In this document: positions 35,603-44,033 of the stretch, piece by piece
Numbering within the stretch: the first letter of the stretch is position 1
Layout: the number at the start of each line of letters is the position of its first letter
Assembly: GCF_000021945.1 (NCBI RefSeq)
Contig: NC_011831.1
Location: forward strand, 3,795,353-3,859,352
From: Chloroflexus aggregans DSM 9485
GTDB taxonomy: Bacteria; Chloroflexota; Chloroflexia; Chloroflexales; Chloroflexaceae
DNA: 64,000 bases
Direction of reading: 5' to 3'
Position numbers and translations under genes: made by a program
The notes under the pieces: model-generated
Told to the model about the DNA's origin: nothing
Seen by the model: the letters and a program-made list of their open reading frames with translations, nothing else
Database searches by the model: none

Positions 35603-38600
35603 CTATTGGAGTATGAGCGGAATCCAGACTACCGGTACCAAGACGCCTGATGAGTCGCGAACAATTGCTGTATTCTGAACTTCTGCCCCGCTCAGCGGTT
35701 CTGGCGAACCGGGGATCGAAGCCCAGATACGTAATGTTTCACGGCTACCGGGCAAAATCAATTCACTGATCCGTACTCGGACACGTAACGTAATCTGATT
35801 AATCCGACCGGCGCCGGCGATATTGTCAAGTGTCACCGTATTGCCGCTGATCGTAACACCACTCGTTCCTGACTCAAAGGCTACCAGCGTACTGCCACGG
35901 CTGGCGGCAAAATTGAGTTGGAAGGTTGCGCGGCCATTGCTGGTGTTGCGCAGCGTGTGCAAGAAGACGACCTCGCGACCAGCCTGGACATCTTGTTCAT
36001 AGCCGCTGCGTAATTCGGCCCCATACCGCAACCCAACGCTGGTTGTGTCATTCATCGTGATGGTTTGTGGGCCGAAGCCACGTGGGGTAGCGGTAATCAA
36101 GGTTGTGGCCCGTAGCGGATTACCGTCGGGGTCGGTAGTCTGGGCGGCTGACGGTACAGTGATACGAACTGCAATCTCGGCGCTAGCTCCCGGCGCTAAT
36201 GTAACTGTCGGTGTCAGCACAGTGGTGTTGTAGGTGTCTAGTCCAATTGGATCGGTGGTGGCGGCGCTAACGTCAACCGGCACCGTCACATTGCCATTGT
36301 TGGTGATACGGTGGCGGTAGATGTACGTGTCGGCAGGGAGAACGGTCGCTGTACTATTAACCGGATCGGCGACGAGTACCGGTAGGGCCTGTACGACGGT
36401 GCGCAAGGTTTGGGTGATCGGATTCATCGCCGGTGCTGTCAGCGAGAGGGTTGTCATGTCGGTAATCGGTACTTGCACCGATGGATGAGAACCCGTCGGC
36501 AGCGTGAGGGTAACGGTAAGGAGCTGGCCGGTTCCGGGCAACAGCGTGAAACGTTCGCTCGGCGCGACGGTCGCTGTCCACCCGCTGAGGGTTCCGGTTG
36601 TGGTAAGCCGGATCCGATTAACGCCAAGGTTTCCGTGGTTTTCGATCCGTAGTCGGTAGTTGATGGTGCTACCGGGGGCAGCACTCTGTTCAATCGGATC
36701 GATTGGAATCAGTCGTAGATCAAAGACCGGTGTGAAGGAACGGAATACCGAAGTATTACCGAATTGGTCGGTAGCCGCGAAGACGAGTTGACGATAGCTC
36801 TGTGGTGGCGGACTAAGAAGTGTGCTGAATGCACCGACCCCATTCACACTGACATTAGCGAGTTGCTGCCAACCTTGCTCGTCCGGTGTCGGTAGATCGG
36901 GATCGGTGCTGTAAATTTGGATGGAACAACCAACACATGCCGATACCGGCTCGAGATTTGCTTCCTGTTCGGCAGTACTGGTAAAGACATTCCCACTCAC
37001 ACCACCGTCTTGGAAGAGCTGGAGGTTAAACGGCGGATCGATGCTATGGTTTGGCCGGTCGAGGTTTTGATCAGGATCAGGTAGTGTGCCGTTGTACAAC
37101 GTTGTATTGACCAATGCGATCCCGCCCAGCGTATTGGCCGTCATCTGATTTTGTGTAATACTGACGCGGCGGGCGTTGTCGGTAACGCGGACGCCGTAAC
37201 CGGTGTTAGCGCGTAATCGATTGGTCGTGATGGTAACACCGAGGCTCGTACCGCCAACTTGAACTCCATCTCCGTTGTTCTGCTCAATGACATTATTATT
37301 GTTGATGGTGACGGCAGATGAATGCGTCAGTTGAATCCCATCGTCTGTGTTGAGGCGGATTTGATTGGCAGCGAGGGTAGCCGTTGTCACGTTGGTGAGG
37401 GCAATGCCAATCCTGGCCGGACGAGGGAGCGGATTCGACCCACCGTTCGGATCGGCGATCCAGCCGATTTGATTCTGCTGAACGGTTACCTGCTCGACAT
37501 TATGTAGTTCAATACCGGTATTGCTACCATCACCGGCGATCAGATTGTTGGCAATGGTTATCTGTGCGCTGTTCCCAACTCTAATTGCAGGGCCGTTGTT
37601 TGGGGCAGCAACGCTAAACGCATCACCGGTTGTATCGCGGCGCAGCCCGAAGGTATTAGCACGAATAGTAATGGTTAGATTAGTCGTGCCACCAATCTCG
37701 ATCCCAGGACCATTGGTTGCCGCAATCACATTTCCACTACTATCACCGATGGTTACGTTGGCGCTATTGACTACCGTAATCCCGGCGCTCGCGCTACCGA
37801 GTGCAGTACGGCCATCGGCACTGAGGCCGATGATATTATTGTCGAGCGTTACCCGGCCCACATTGTTGATGTGAACATCATAATCGGTGTTGGCAGCAAT
37901 GACCGATCTGGTCATTGTCACTTCAGCAACACCATCAAACCGGATACCGCCATTATTGACAAAAGTTGTTGTGCCGTTGGGGAGAACGCCGACAAACGCG
38001 CGCGTGATGGTGGCGTTAGCAACCCCGTTACCGAGCCAGATACCTGGTCCACCATTACCACCGATCTGCACATCTCCGTTATCACTACCGATTGTTGCCG
38101 TGCCGGTGCTTTCGCTAAATCGGATCCCACCCTGGCCGTTCGGGCGGGTGCTCGTTCGGCTCCGACTCAGCCCAATCACTGTATACCCATTGATCATCGT
38201 TTGCACCGGTGCCGCCCCACCACCACTCCGCACGTGTATTCCATACCCGTTGTTACCGCTGATCACGAGCGGTTGGGTGACGTTAGGGCTGCCGATCATC
38301 GTTCCTTGGGCGCCATCTTCGACCCGAATACCATCGCCGCCGTTACCAAACGCCGGTTCACCGTCGAGATTTACGCCGATAAGGTTACTACTGATGGTTG
38401 TCGTATAAGTCTGTGTGCCGCCGATAAGAATACCGCTCAATGAATTCGCACCGATGATATTGCGTTCAGCATTTGTGGCACCGCCGACGATGTTGAGTTC
38501 AGTTCGGGCATTAGGATCGATGGTAAGGTCGCTCAGAATCTGAATACCGTACCCACCGTTAGATCGAGCGACGGTTGAGGTTGTGAACAGCACACCGATC

Positions 38601-39319
38601 CGATTGGCCTTGATCGTGTTTTGTGAAGCGTTTGTGATGACAATCCCATTCGCGATATTACCGGCAATCGTATTCGGTTTGGTTACATCACCAATCTGAT
38701 TATTACGGGCCGCACTGCCAATGATCACGATGCCGTTGCGATTTCGCTGGGCATCGGGTGGCACTGTTCCATCGAGCTGTAGCCCAATAATGCAATTCCG
38801 CACCGTATTACCGGCGCTGCTGATATAAATCCCACTGCCACGATAGCTTCCGGTATCGCTACTAGCACCATAGATGACCAATCCTTCAATCGTGGCATTA
38901 CCACCGTTCAGCACCAAACCCGCATCGGCGCCGTTGGCATTAATAGCAATCAGTGGAGTGCCAAACGATAGATCGGCGCTAATCACCACGTTTGGTCGGG
39001 TCAGCGGAGGCAGTCGTTCGGTTAGCGTAATGACGTAAGGAGGGGTACCTACAGTACCTTCGGTGATCAAGTTGAAGTTGATACTGATCGGGTTTGTCCC
39101 GGAAGTGGCGTTTGCTTTGGCGATGGCTTGGCGCAGACTACAATTGTTGTTAGCGAGCGAGTCGATACAATGGTTATTCAGATCCGTAACTGCTGTGTCG
39201 GCCAGGGTATCGACAAAAAACTCGGTCACTGCTGATTGACCCAGACTCACTTTGGGCCATAGCAGTATACTTGCGATGAACAGAAGGATCGCAATCCACC
39301 ATACTCTGCGCCTGTGCAT
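35603..39319 (-). CDS. CSLREA-domain parallel beta-helix secreted protein
   Basis: 1238 residues from ATG 39319 (signal peptide about 1-26: WWIAILLFIASILLWPKVSLG). A frame upstream of this ATG runs into the IS element and is not coding. CSLREA-type segment: VDTLADTAVTDLNNHC, NNNCSLRQAIAKANA. Residues about 80-830 are beta-helix repeats (VENNLI-, IGNN-, GIRFS-like turns), with short Ser/Asn-rich turns. Two to three NEW3/CARDB-like domains follow (YRLRIENHGNLGVNRI, YRHRITNNGNVTVPVD, FLHTLRNTSNGRATFQ), and the protein ends VVWIPLILQ. It is the first gene of a three-gene minus-strand unit and has an extended -10 promoter at 39400. Confidence 0.88.
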   Translation of the reverse strand: MHRRRVWWIAILLFIASILLWPKVSLGQSAVTEFFVDTLADTAVTDLNNHCIDSLANNNCSLRQAIAKANATSGTNPISINFNLITEGTVGTPPYVITLTERLPPLTRPNVVISADLSFGTPLIAINANGADAGLVLNGGNATIEGLVIYGASSDTGSYRGSGIYISSAGNTVRNCIIGLQLDGTVPPDAQRNRNGIVIIGSAARNNQIGDVTKPNTIAGNIANGIVITNASQNTIKANRIGVLFTTSTVARSNGGYGIQILSDLTIDPNARTELNIVGGATNAERNIIGANSLSGILIGGTQTYTTTISSNLIGVNLDGEPAFGNGGDGIRVEDGAQGTMIGSPNVTQPLVISGNNGYGIHVRSGGGAAPVQTMINGYTVIGLSRSRTSTRPNGQGGIRFSESTGTATIGSDNGDVQIGGNGGPGIWLGNGVANATITRAFVGVLPNGTTTFVNNGGIRFDGVAEVTMTRSVIAANTDYDVHINNVGRVTLDNNIIGLSADGRTALGSASAGITVVNSANVTIGDSSGNVIAATNGPGIEIGGTTNLTITIRANTFGLRRDTTGDAFSVAAPNNGPAIRVGNSAQITIANNLIAGDGSNTGIELHNVEQVTVQQNQIGWIADPNGGSNPLPRPARIGIALTNVTTATLAANQIRLNTDDGIQLTHSSAVTINNNNVIEQNNGDGVQVGGTSLGVTITTNRLRANTGYGVRVTDNARRVSITQNQMTANTLGGIALVNTTLYNGTLPDPDQNLDRPNHSIDPPFNLQLFQDGGVSGNVFTSTAEQEANLEPVSACVGCSIQIYSTDPDLPTPDEQGWQQLANVSVNGVGAFSTLLSPPPQSYRQLVFAATDQFGNTSVFRSFTPVFDLRLIPIDPIEQSAAPGSTINYRLRIENHGNLGVNRIRLTTTGTLSGWTATVAPSERFTLLPGTGQLLTVTLTLPTGSHPSVQVPITDMTTLSLTAPAMNPITQTLRTVVQALPVLVADPVNSTATVLPADTYIYRHRITNNGNVTVPVDVSAATTDPIGLDTYNTTVLTPTVTLAPGASAEIAVRITVPSAAQTTDPDGNPLRATTLITATPRGFGPQTITMNDTTSVGLRYGAELRSGYEQDVQAGREVVFLHTLRNTSNGRATFQLNFAASRGSTLVAFESGTSGVTISGNTVTLDNIAGAGRINQITLRVRVRISELILPGSRETLRIWASIPGSPEPLSGAEVQNTAIVRDSSGVLVPVVWIPLILQ

Positions 39320-39399
39320 ATCCTTTGCCTCAACGAACAATACGCAGCAGCGAGGGTGCTGGTCACCCTTGATGTGCTTGGGCTTACTTGTTGCTGTTG

Positions 39400-39430
39400 A
39401 TTGTAGCATGGCGGATTGGAATGATGTCGA
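39400..39430 (-). promoter_or_regulatory. Promoter for the CSLREA operon
   Basis: Minus strand: TACAAT (forward 39400-39405) preceded by TGC; TCGACA (forward 39425-39430) 19 bp upstream may be a -35 box. About 80 nt before ATG 39319. It lies between the gene and the IS left end, so the IS does not separate promoter and gene. Confidence 0.55.
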
Positions 39431-39475
39431 GCAACAGGTCTTTAGTCCTGATTTTACAGAACAGGTGCGCGAAAG

Positions 39476-39496
39476 CCCACACCCTTTAGGGGTGGG
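39476..39496. repeat. IS left-end stem-loop
   Basis: CCCAC-A-CCC/GGG-GTGGG with loop TTTAG-like and flanking GCGCGAAAG ... GATGAAGCGCG. Subterminal palindromes of this kind are the TnpA recognition sites in IS200/IS605 elements. Confidence 0.75.
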
Positions 39497-39576
39497 ATGA
39501 AGCGCGATACTGATGTGTAGATACACATTGCACACCCACACAACATCATCTACACAATCTATGATATCCTGTTGCT

Positions 39577-39975
39577 ATGAAACAGATGGACCACTCCAAC
39601 GATCCGTGCGGGTTGCTCATCAACTCCCACTTGGTCTGGTGCCCCAAGCGGCGACGGAAGATGGTAGGTGGCCGCCGAACAACACGCCTGGAAGAACTAA
39701 TTCGTGAGACGGCGCCAGAGCTGGGGTGTGCGATGGTGGCGCTTGAAATCATGCCTGACCATCTCCATCCGGTTGTTTCGGCAACGCCGCACTGGGTACC
39801 CAACCACATCGTTAGTCGGTTCAAGGGCAAAACCAGCCGCATCGTGCGACAGGAGTTTCCTTTCCTGCGACGTATGCCGTCCTTGGGGACTCGTTCGTAT
39901 TTCTGGTCAACGGCTAGACACGTTTCCGCCGATACCATCCGGCGGTATAGCGAAGCGCAGCGCACACGCGGATGA
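39577..39975 (+). CDS. tnpA: IS200/IS605 Y1 transposase TnpA
   Basis: 132 residues, normal size. It keeps the HUH motif H62-L-H64 in MPDHLHPVVS, and the candidate catalytic Tyr124 in IRRYSEAQR. N-terminal LLINSHLVWCPKRRRKM is typical. The enzyme is a dimeric single-strand DNA endonuclease/ligase that cuts and joins the ends of the element through a covalent Tyr link. It appears intact, so the element may still be mobile. Its stop overlaps the tnpB start (ATGA). Confidence 0.9.
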   Translation: MKQMDHSNDPCGLLINSHLVWCPKRRRKMVGGRRTTRLEELIRETAPELGCAMVALEIMPDHLHPVVSATPHWVPNHIVSRFKGKTSRIVRQEFPFLRRMPSLGTRSYFWSTARHVSADTIRRYSEAQRTRG

Positions 39976-41141
39976 AGACGTTTGTCTCCAAGTTGCGTCC
40001 AACACCTGCTCAAGGAGCGTGTCTTTCTGAGACGGTCGAAACCTGCCGCCAACGCTACAACCACGCTTTGAGCGAGCGCAAGACCGCCTATCGGGAGCGT
40101 GGCGAGTCCATCGGCTTTGCGCGCCAATGCGCCAGCCTGCCTATGCTGAAACGGGAGGTGCCATATTTGCAGCGTGTCCACTCCCAAGTGGTGCAGGATG
40201 TCGTGCGTCGAGGAGACCGCGCGTTTCAAGCGTTCGTTCGGCGGGTGAACGCCGGCGAAAAGGCGGGGTATCCGCGCTGCAAAGGGCAGGGCCGGTACGA
40301 TAGCTTCACCTATCCCCGGTGGGGCAACGGCGTCAAGCGGGAGCAGGGATGGCTCGTCCTCTCCAAAATCGGCGCTATTCGGCTGCACAACGATCGCCCG
40401 GTTGAGGGCACGCCAAACATCTGTATCATCGTTCGCAACGTGGATGGATGGTACGCACACATCGTGTGTGACGTTGCACCGTCGCCGCTCTCACCAACCG
40501 GCAGGTCGGTAGGGATTGATGTTGGGCTTGAGTCGTTTGCGACGCTGTCGAACGGCGTGCAGATTGCCAACCCACGCCACTATCGCGCCGCCGAACGCAC
40601 GCTGAAACAAGCACAACGGTGGCTTTCTCGTCGCGTGAAGGGCAGCAATCGCTCCCGTAAGGCACGCACGTTGCTTGCGAACGCTCACCTGAAGGTCAAG
40701 CGGGCGCGACGGGACTTCGCCCACACAATCGCCCGCGCACCGGTCAATGAGGATGACCATATTGTGGTTGAAAAACTGAACATTCGGGGGATGGTACGGA
40801 ACCATCCCCTTGCCAAATCGATCTCCGACGCCGGATGGGGCATCTTTCTGAATATCCTCTTCGCCAAGGCTGCACGTGCTGGGCGAGTCGTGGTGGCAGT
40901 CAACCCTGCCGGAACGTCGCACATATGCGCGCGCTGTGGCGAGTCCGTTCCCAAACGACGTGCCGTTCGCTGGCACTCTTGCCCATAGTGTGGTTGTGCG
41001 TTGCACCGCGATCATAATGCTGCGCTCAATATCCTAAAGAAGGGCGGGGGTACCGCCTTCGGGGAGGCTTTGCCGTTGGGCGAGCCGCAGAACCGAGAAC
41101 CCCCACAGGCTTTAGCCGTGGGAGTGTCAGAAGCGAGGTAA
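39972..41141 (+). pseudogene. tnpB: TnpB RNA-guided nuclease interrupted by one in-frame TAG
   Basis: The frame reads 338 residues, then TAG at 40986-40988, then continues for 50 codons to TAA at 41139-41141 with clear TnpB sequence (CGCALHRDHNAALNILKKGG). RuvC-I D183 (SVGIDVGLESF) and RuvC-II E267 (IVVEKLNI) are before the stop. The zinc ribbon has C319, C322 and C337 before it; the fourth Cys (codon 340) and the RuvC-III Asp (codon 347, in RDHNAA) come after it. The truncated 338-residue protein would lack the third catalytic acid and could not cut DNA. A single C-to-T change of CAG would create TAG, so this is a recent inactivation, unless the codon is read through. The last codons also run into the right-end structure and beyond it. 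Confidence 0.88.
41102..41122. repeat. IS right-end stem-loop
   Basis: CCCAC(A)GGCT-TT-AGCCGTGGG, one bulged A. In TnpB elements the 3' end of the guide RNA scaffold overlaps this region and the guide would be the DNA just downstream (about 41130 on). That part is inference. Confidence 0.75.
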
Positions 41142-42128
41142 GACCCCAATGGTGCGCAGGTAGGCGATTGAAGTTGCGTACTGTTGATCTTCGTACAAGC
41201 TGATCTGCTCTTCACCGGAACCGCGTTCCCATGGCGTGCGCCAGTCATCGTCACGGAGGCGCATCGTTTGGGCAAACAGCCGCAAGACCGGCAGCACCTC
41301 ACGCACATCGCAGGGAGGGTACCCTTGCCACCAGTCATCATCGAGAATACGCACGTGACGAGCACTATGACTGACCAGCTCAATCTGACACGCGACATCA
41401 GGCGCATACTGCTCGATCAGTCCAAACAGGCGACGAATATCCAAATCGCCCTCGCCGAGCGCACAACGCACGAGTCGCCAACCTTGGGTGGTGGGGTACG
41501 TTTCATAATCGGCCAGATGTACATTACGAATCAGTGGGCCGAGCCGTTCAAACGCCGCATACGGTGTTTCACCGACAACAAGGCAGTTAACCGCATCGAA
41601 GCAGACACCGATGAATGGGCTATCGACTGCGGTGCAGATCGCAGCAAGATCGGCACTAGTGGCGTCTTGGTGGTTCTCAACCGCCAACACGATGTTATGT
41701 TCGGCGGCCAGATCGATCACTGCGCGCAGACGGGCCGTGACATCGGCCAAATGGGCCGGCCAGTTGTCGGTGAAAGGACGACGATACCCTTCAAGTACCG
41801 GGCTGATCAGGACACGCAGTACGCGGGCGCCGAGCATCGCCGCTGCCGGAATATGAGCCTTTAGCAGATCGATGTCGACAATCTCGCTATCGGCAACCGG
41901 TGTGAGACCACAGCGATTGCACCGCTCGCGGAGTGTACTAAGCCGGTTGGGCGACAGATCGGGTAGTATACCGAGCGGAAACTCAATACTTTGCAGGCCA
42001 GCGCGGGTTGCCAGTGTGATGATATCCTCGACACCAAGTGGATGACTAACGGCACGCACCGTCCCACGCCCGATCAGGCCACAGCGATAGCTAAAACTTA
42101 AAGCGGAAAGACCGATAAACACGGCCAA
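41127..42128 (-). CDS. Xylose isomerase-like TIM-barrel sugar isomerase/epimerase
   Basis: 333 residues. Barrel features: GLQSIEFPLGILPDL, HIPAAAMLGARVLRV, VIDLAAEHNIVLAVENHQ (metal-ligand Glu in VEN), GVCFDAVNCLVVGE (Asp ligand), NVHLADYET (His ligand region), CQIELVSHSARHV (Glu ligand). The family (AP endonuclease 2 superfamily) isomerises or epimerises keto-sugars, or processes inositol-type compounds; substrate not readable. Odd: its stop codon TGA (41127-41129) falls at the right end of the IS element, so the last residues (YLRTIGVLPRF) may end earlier or differently than in the pre-insertion gene. Confidence 0.8.
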   Translation of the reverse strand: MAVFIGLSALSFSYRCGLIGRGTVRAVSHPLGVEDIITLATRAGLQSIEFPLGILPDLSPNRLSTLRERCNRCGLTPVADSEIVDIDLLKAHIPAAAMLGARVLRVLISPVLEGYRRPFTDNWPAHLADVTARLRAVIDLAAEHNIVLAVENHQDATSADLAAICTAVDSPFIGVCFDAVNCLVVGETPYAAFERLGPLIRNVHLADYETYPTTQGWRLVRCALGEGDLDIRRLFGLIEQYAPDVACQIELVSHSARHVRILDDDWWQGYPPCDVREVLPVLRLFAQTMRLRDDDWRTPWERGSGEEQISLYEDQQYATSIAYLRTIGVLPRF

Positions 42129-42237
42129 ACCTCATCAACACCAATAGTGTAGAACATTATGATACCACATGTGGCAGACGACGTTATTCGCGAGGGGGAT
42201 GGGGAAACGGATAGGGTTCTCCATCATCTGCCCGCTG

Positions 42238-43161
42238 CTATGTACTTGCATGTTGTTGAGTTGCGCTAGACGGAGTACGCTGTTCGGCGATAGAAGCTAT
42301 CGCAATTCCGCTAAGCAGCAAAACGATCCCGCCAAACTGTAAGAGTGCCAGTGTCTCACCGAACAAGAAGAAGGCCAGCAGGGTTGAGCCGATGGGTTCG
42401 CCGAGAATAGCCACCGCGACATAGGTCGCCGACAGACTGCTGAGCGCGTAGTTAAAGGCAGTATGACCAAGGAGTTGCGGGCCAACTGCCAGGCCAAGAA
42501 TAAATAGATAGGTAATCGGTGAGAAACCGAAGAATTGCTGACCGGTCACGATAGCCCACACGATCAACACCACGGCTGCACTAGTGTAGACGAGCCAAAT
42601 GTAGGCCAAGACTGATAATCGTCGGCGGAGATCGCGCCCGATCAGGAGGTAAGCGCTCGCGGTCATCGCACCGATCAGCGCCAGTGCGTTCCCAAGCAGT
42701 GGGTTGCTTTGTACAGGATTGGTACTATCGCTCACGCTGATGGCAATCGTCCCGATGAGGGTCAGGGCAATCCCGAGCAACGTCGTCCAATGCAGACGTT
42801 CACGAAAGAAAAAGAGCGATGCCACCCCGACCCAGAGCGGGTTCGTCGAGACCAGAGCCGCGCTGCTTGCAACCGAAGTATACTCCAATGAGCTGATCCA
42901 ACTGGCGAAGTGAATGGCCAGAAAGACACCGGCTCCCATACCGAAGAGCACATCACGTTGGCGAAGCCGACGGATCTCGTGTCCGGCCCGACTCCAGGCC
43001 AACGGGGTCAAGATGAGTGCTGCCAGCCCAAGTCGGCCGGCGGCAATACTCAACGACGACATACCGGCCCCTTGCGCGTAACGGATCATGATCGAAGCCG
43101 TTGACGCGATCAGCACACCGGCGAACAGAACGGTATATAGCCACAAACGATGTCGGTTCAT
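42238..43161 (-). CDS. EamA/DMT-family permease
   Basis: 307 residues with ten predicted membrane segments, in two EamA halves: LWLYTVLFAGVLIASTASIM, GLAALILTPLAW, ... and YLLIGRDLRRRLSVLAYIWL, ... ending LLLSGIAIASIAEQR. The first half has FASWISSLEYTSVASSAALV and STNPLWVG, typical of DMT exporters. Members export metabolites or drugs; the substrate is unknown. Its start overlaps the upstream MEMO-like gene stop by 4 bp. Confidence 0.9.
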   Translation of the reverse strand: MNRHRLWLYTVLFAGVLIASTASIMIRYAQGAGMSSLSIAAGRLGLAALILTPLAWSRAGHEIRRLRQRDVLFGMGAGVFLAIHFASWISSLEYTSVASSAALVSTNPLWVGVASLFFFRERLHWTTLLGIALTLIGTIAISVSDSTNPVQSNPLLGNALALIGAMTASAYLLIGRDLRRRLSVLAYIWLVYTSAAVVLIVWAIVTGQQFFGFSPITYLFILGLAVGPQLLGHTAFNYALSSLSATYVAVAILGEPIGSTLLAFFLFGETLALLQFGGIVLLLSGIAIASIAEQRTPSSATQQHAST

Positions 43162-44030
43162 GCAGTTACTTTCGTCCAGCGTATCAGCGAGGCAGCGACC
43201 CAGGTCGGTGGTGGTGTCTGGTACAGTTGGGTGGCATCACTCGCCACCAGATCGAGAATCTCGCCGTGGAGGGGGCCGCGCAGGAAGCGGAAGACCTGCC
43301 CCGCATCACGGGCATCGCTTTTCGCGCGAACACAATGTTGGTTATACCCCCAATAATCTCCGGCGGCGAGCAAACGGATGCCTTCTTCGATGGTTTGGCG
43401 AGCCAGGGCAAGACCACCGGCTTCGGGATCAAGTGATTGTTCAGGCGGATCACCGTAACCGATACCGTGATGAAAGGGATCGGCGGTAGAGACGATGACG
43501 GCATCACGGGCCAGTTCGACCAGCTCGTCGATACCGGGCAGCGATTCGGGATGACCACCGGCCAGATAGGGATAGCGTTCGATCACTTGTGGCCCGCGAA
43601 TACCGCGGCGGCGAGTTTCTAGCTCCCAAAAGAAGCGGAAGCTGTAAAGGGCATGGTCAAGCTGCCATTCATTACCACGGTCGAGACCCGGTCCCTGAAT
43701 ACCCCAGTAGCGTTCGTGAGCAGGAGAGTCACCGGCAGCTACCCGTCGGCGGGCTTGTTCCATCTCATCGTTCCACGCATGCAGCACGCTAATCACCAAT
43801 ACACGGTCGGTGCCGCTATCGAGGCAGGCGTGAACTGCAGCGGCAATCTGGTGACCACAATCAGCTACCCCGGCGTGCGGAAAGACGATCACGCCACCGG
43901 CAGCCAAGGTGGGTGCTAGATCCCACTGTCGTGCTCGCTCCAGTAACTCGTAACCGCCACGCTCGCCGAGCGCTTCGTGTTCGGCCCGATACAGATCGTG
44001 AATGGCTCGATTCAGCTCATCACGGCGCAT
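43158..44030 (-). CDS. Divergent MEMO-like protein
   Basis: 290 residues. Central GGVIVFPHAGVADCGHQIAA, VLVISVLHAWNDEM and VIVSTADPFHHGIGYG resemble the metal-binding strands of the MEMO/AmmeMemoRadiSam-B family (PHAG, SH and SSDxSHYG), though the last His-His-Gly differs. The C-terminus LVASDATQLYQTPPPTWVAA is unlike the family's usual end. MEMO folds like extradiol dioxygenases; function in bacteria is poorly known. The gene lies 3 bp after pheS and overlaps the DMT permease, suggesting one transcript. A different, unrelated amidase-like fold is not excluded. Confidence 0.55.
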   Translation of the reverse strand: MRRDELNRAIHDLYRAEHEALGERGGYELLERARQWDLAPTLAAGGVIVFPHAGVADCGHQIAAAVHACLDSGTDRVLVISVLHAWNDEMEQARRRVAAGDSPAHERYWGIQGPGLDRGNEWQLDHALYSFRFFWELETRRRGIRGPQVIERYPYLAGGHPESLPGIDELVELARDAVIVSTADPFHHGIGYGDPPEQSLDPEAGGLALARQTIEEGIRLLAAGDYWGYNQHCVRAKSDARDAGQVFRFLRGPLHGEILDLVASDATQLYQTPPPTWVAASLIRWTKVTA

Positions 44031-44033
44031 ACA

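Larger units (their letters stand above)
39460..41129 (+). mobile_element. IS200/IS605-family insertion sequence (tnpA plus broken tnpB)
   Basis: Contains a Y1 HUH transposase gene and a tnpB overlapping by 4 bp in the same direction, flanked by imperfect stem-loops instead of terminal inverted repeats, as expected for single-strand transposition. Left-end hairpin at 39476-39496, right-end hairpin at 41102-41122. The exact boundaries cannot be fixed from one copy: I place the left end near 39455-39465 and the right end at or just before 41129. No target duplication is expected for this family. Confidence 0.9.

Noticed and set aside
39320-39541. N-terminal extension of the CSLREA protein into the IS region
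   Set aside because: The extension lacks a ribosome binding site, precedes a clear signal peptide and runs through the promoter and IS left end.
40986-40988. TAG in tnpB read as pyrrolysine or recoded codon
   Set aside because: No pyl genes or recoding element are seen and prfA with the RF1 PAT motif is present, so the simplest view is a nonsense mutation.
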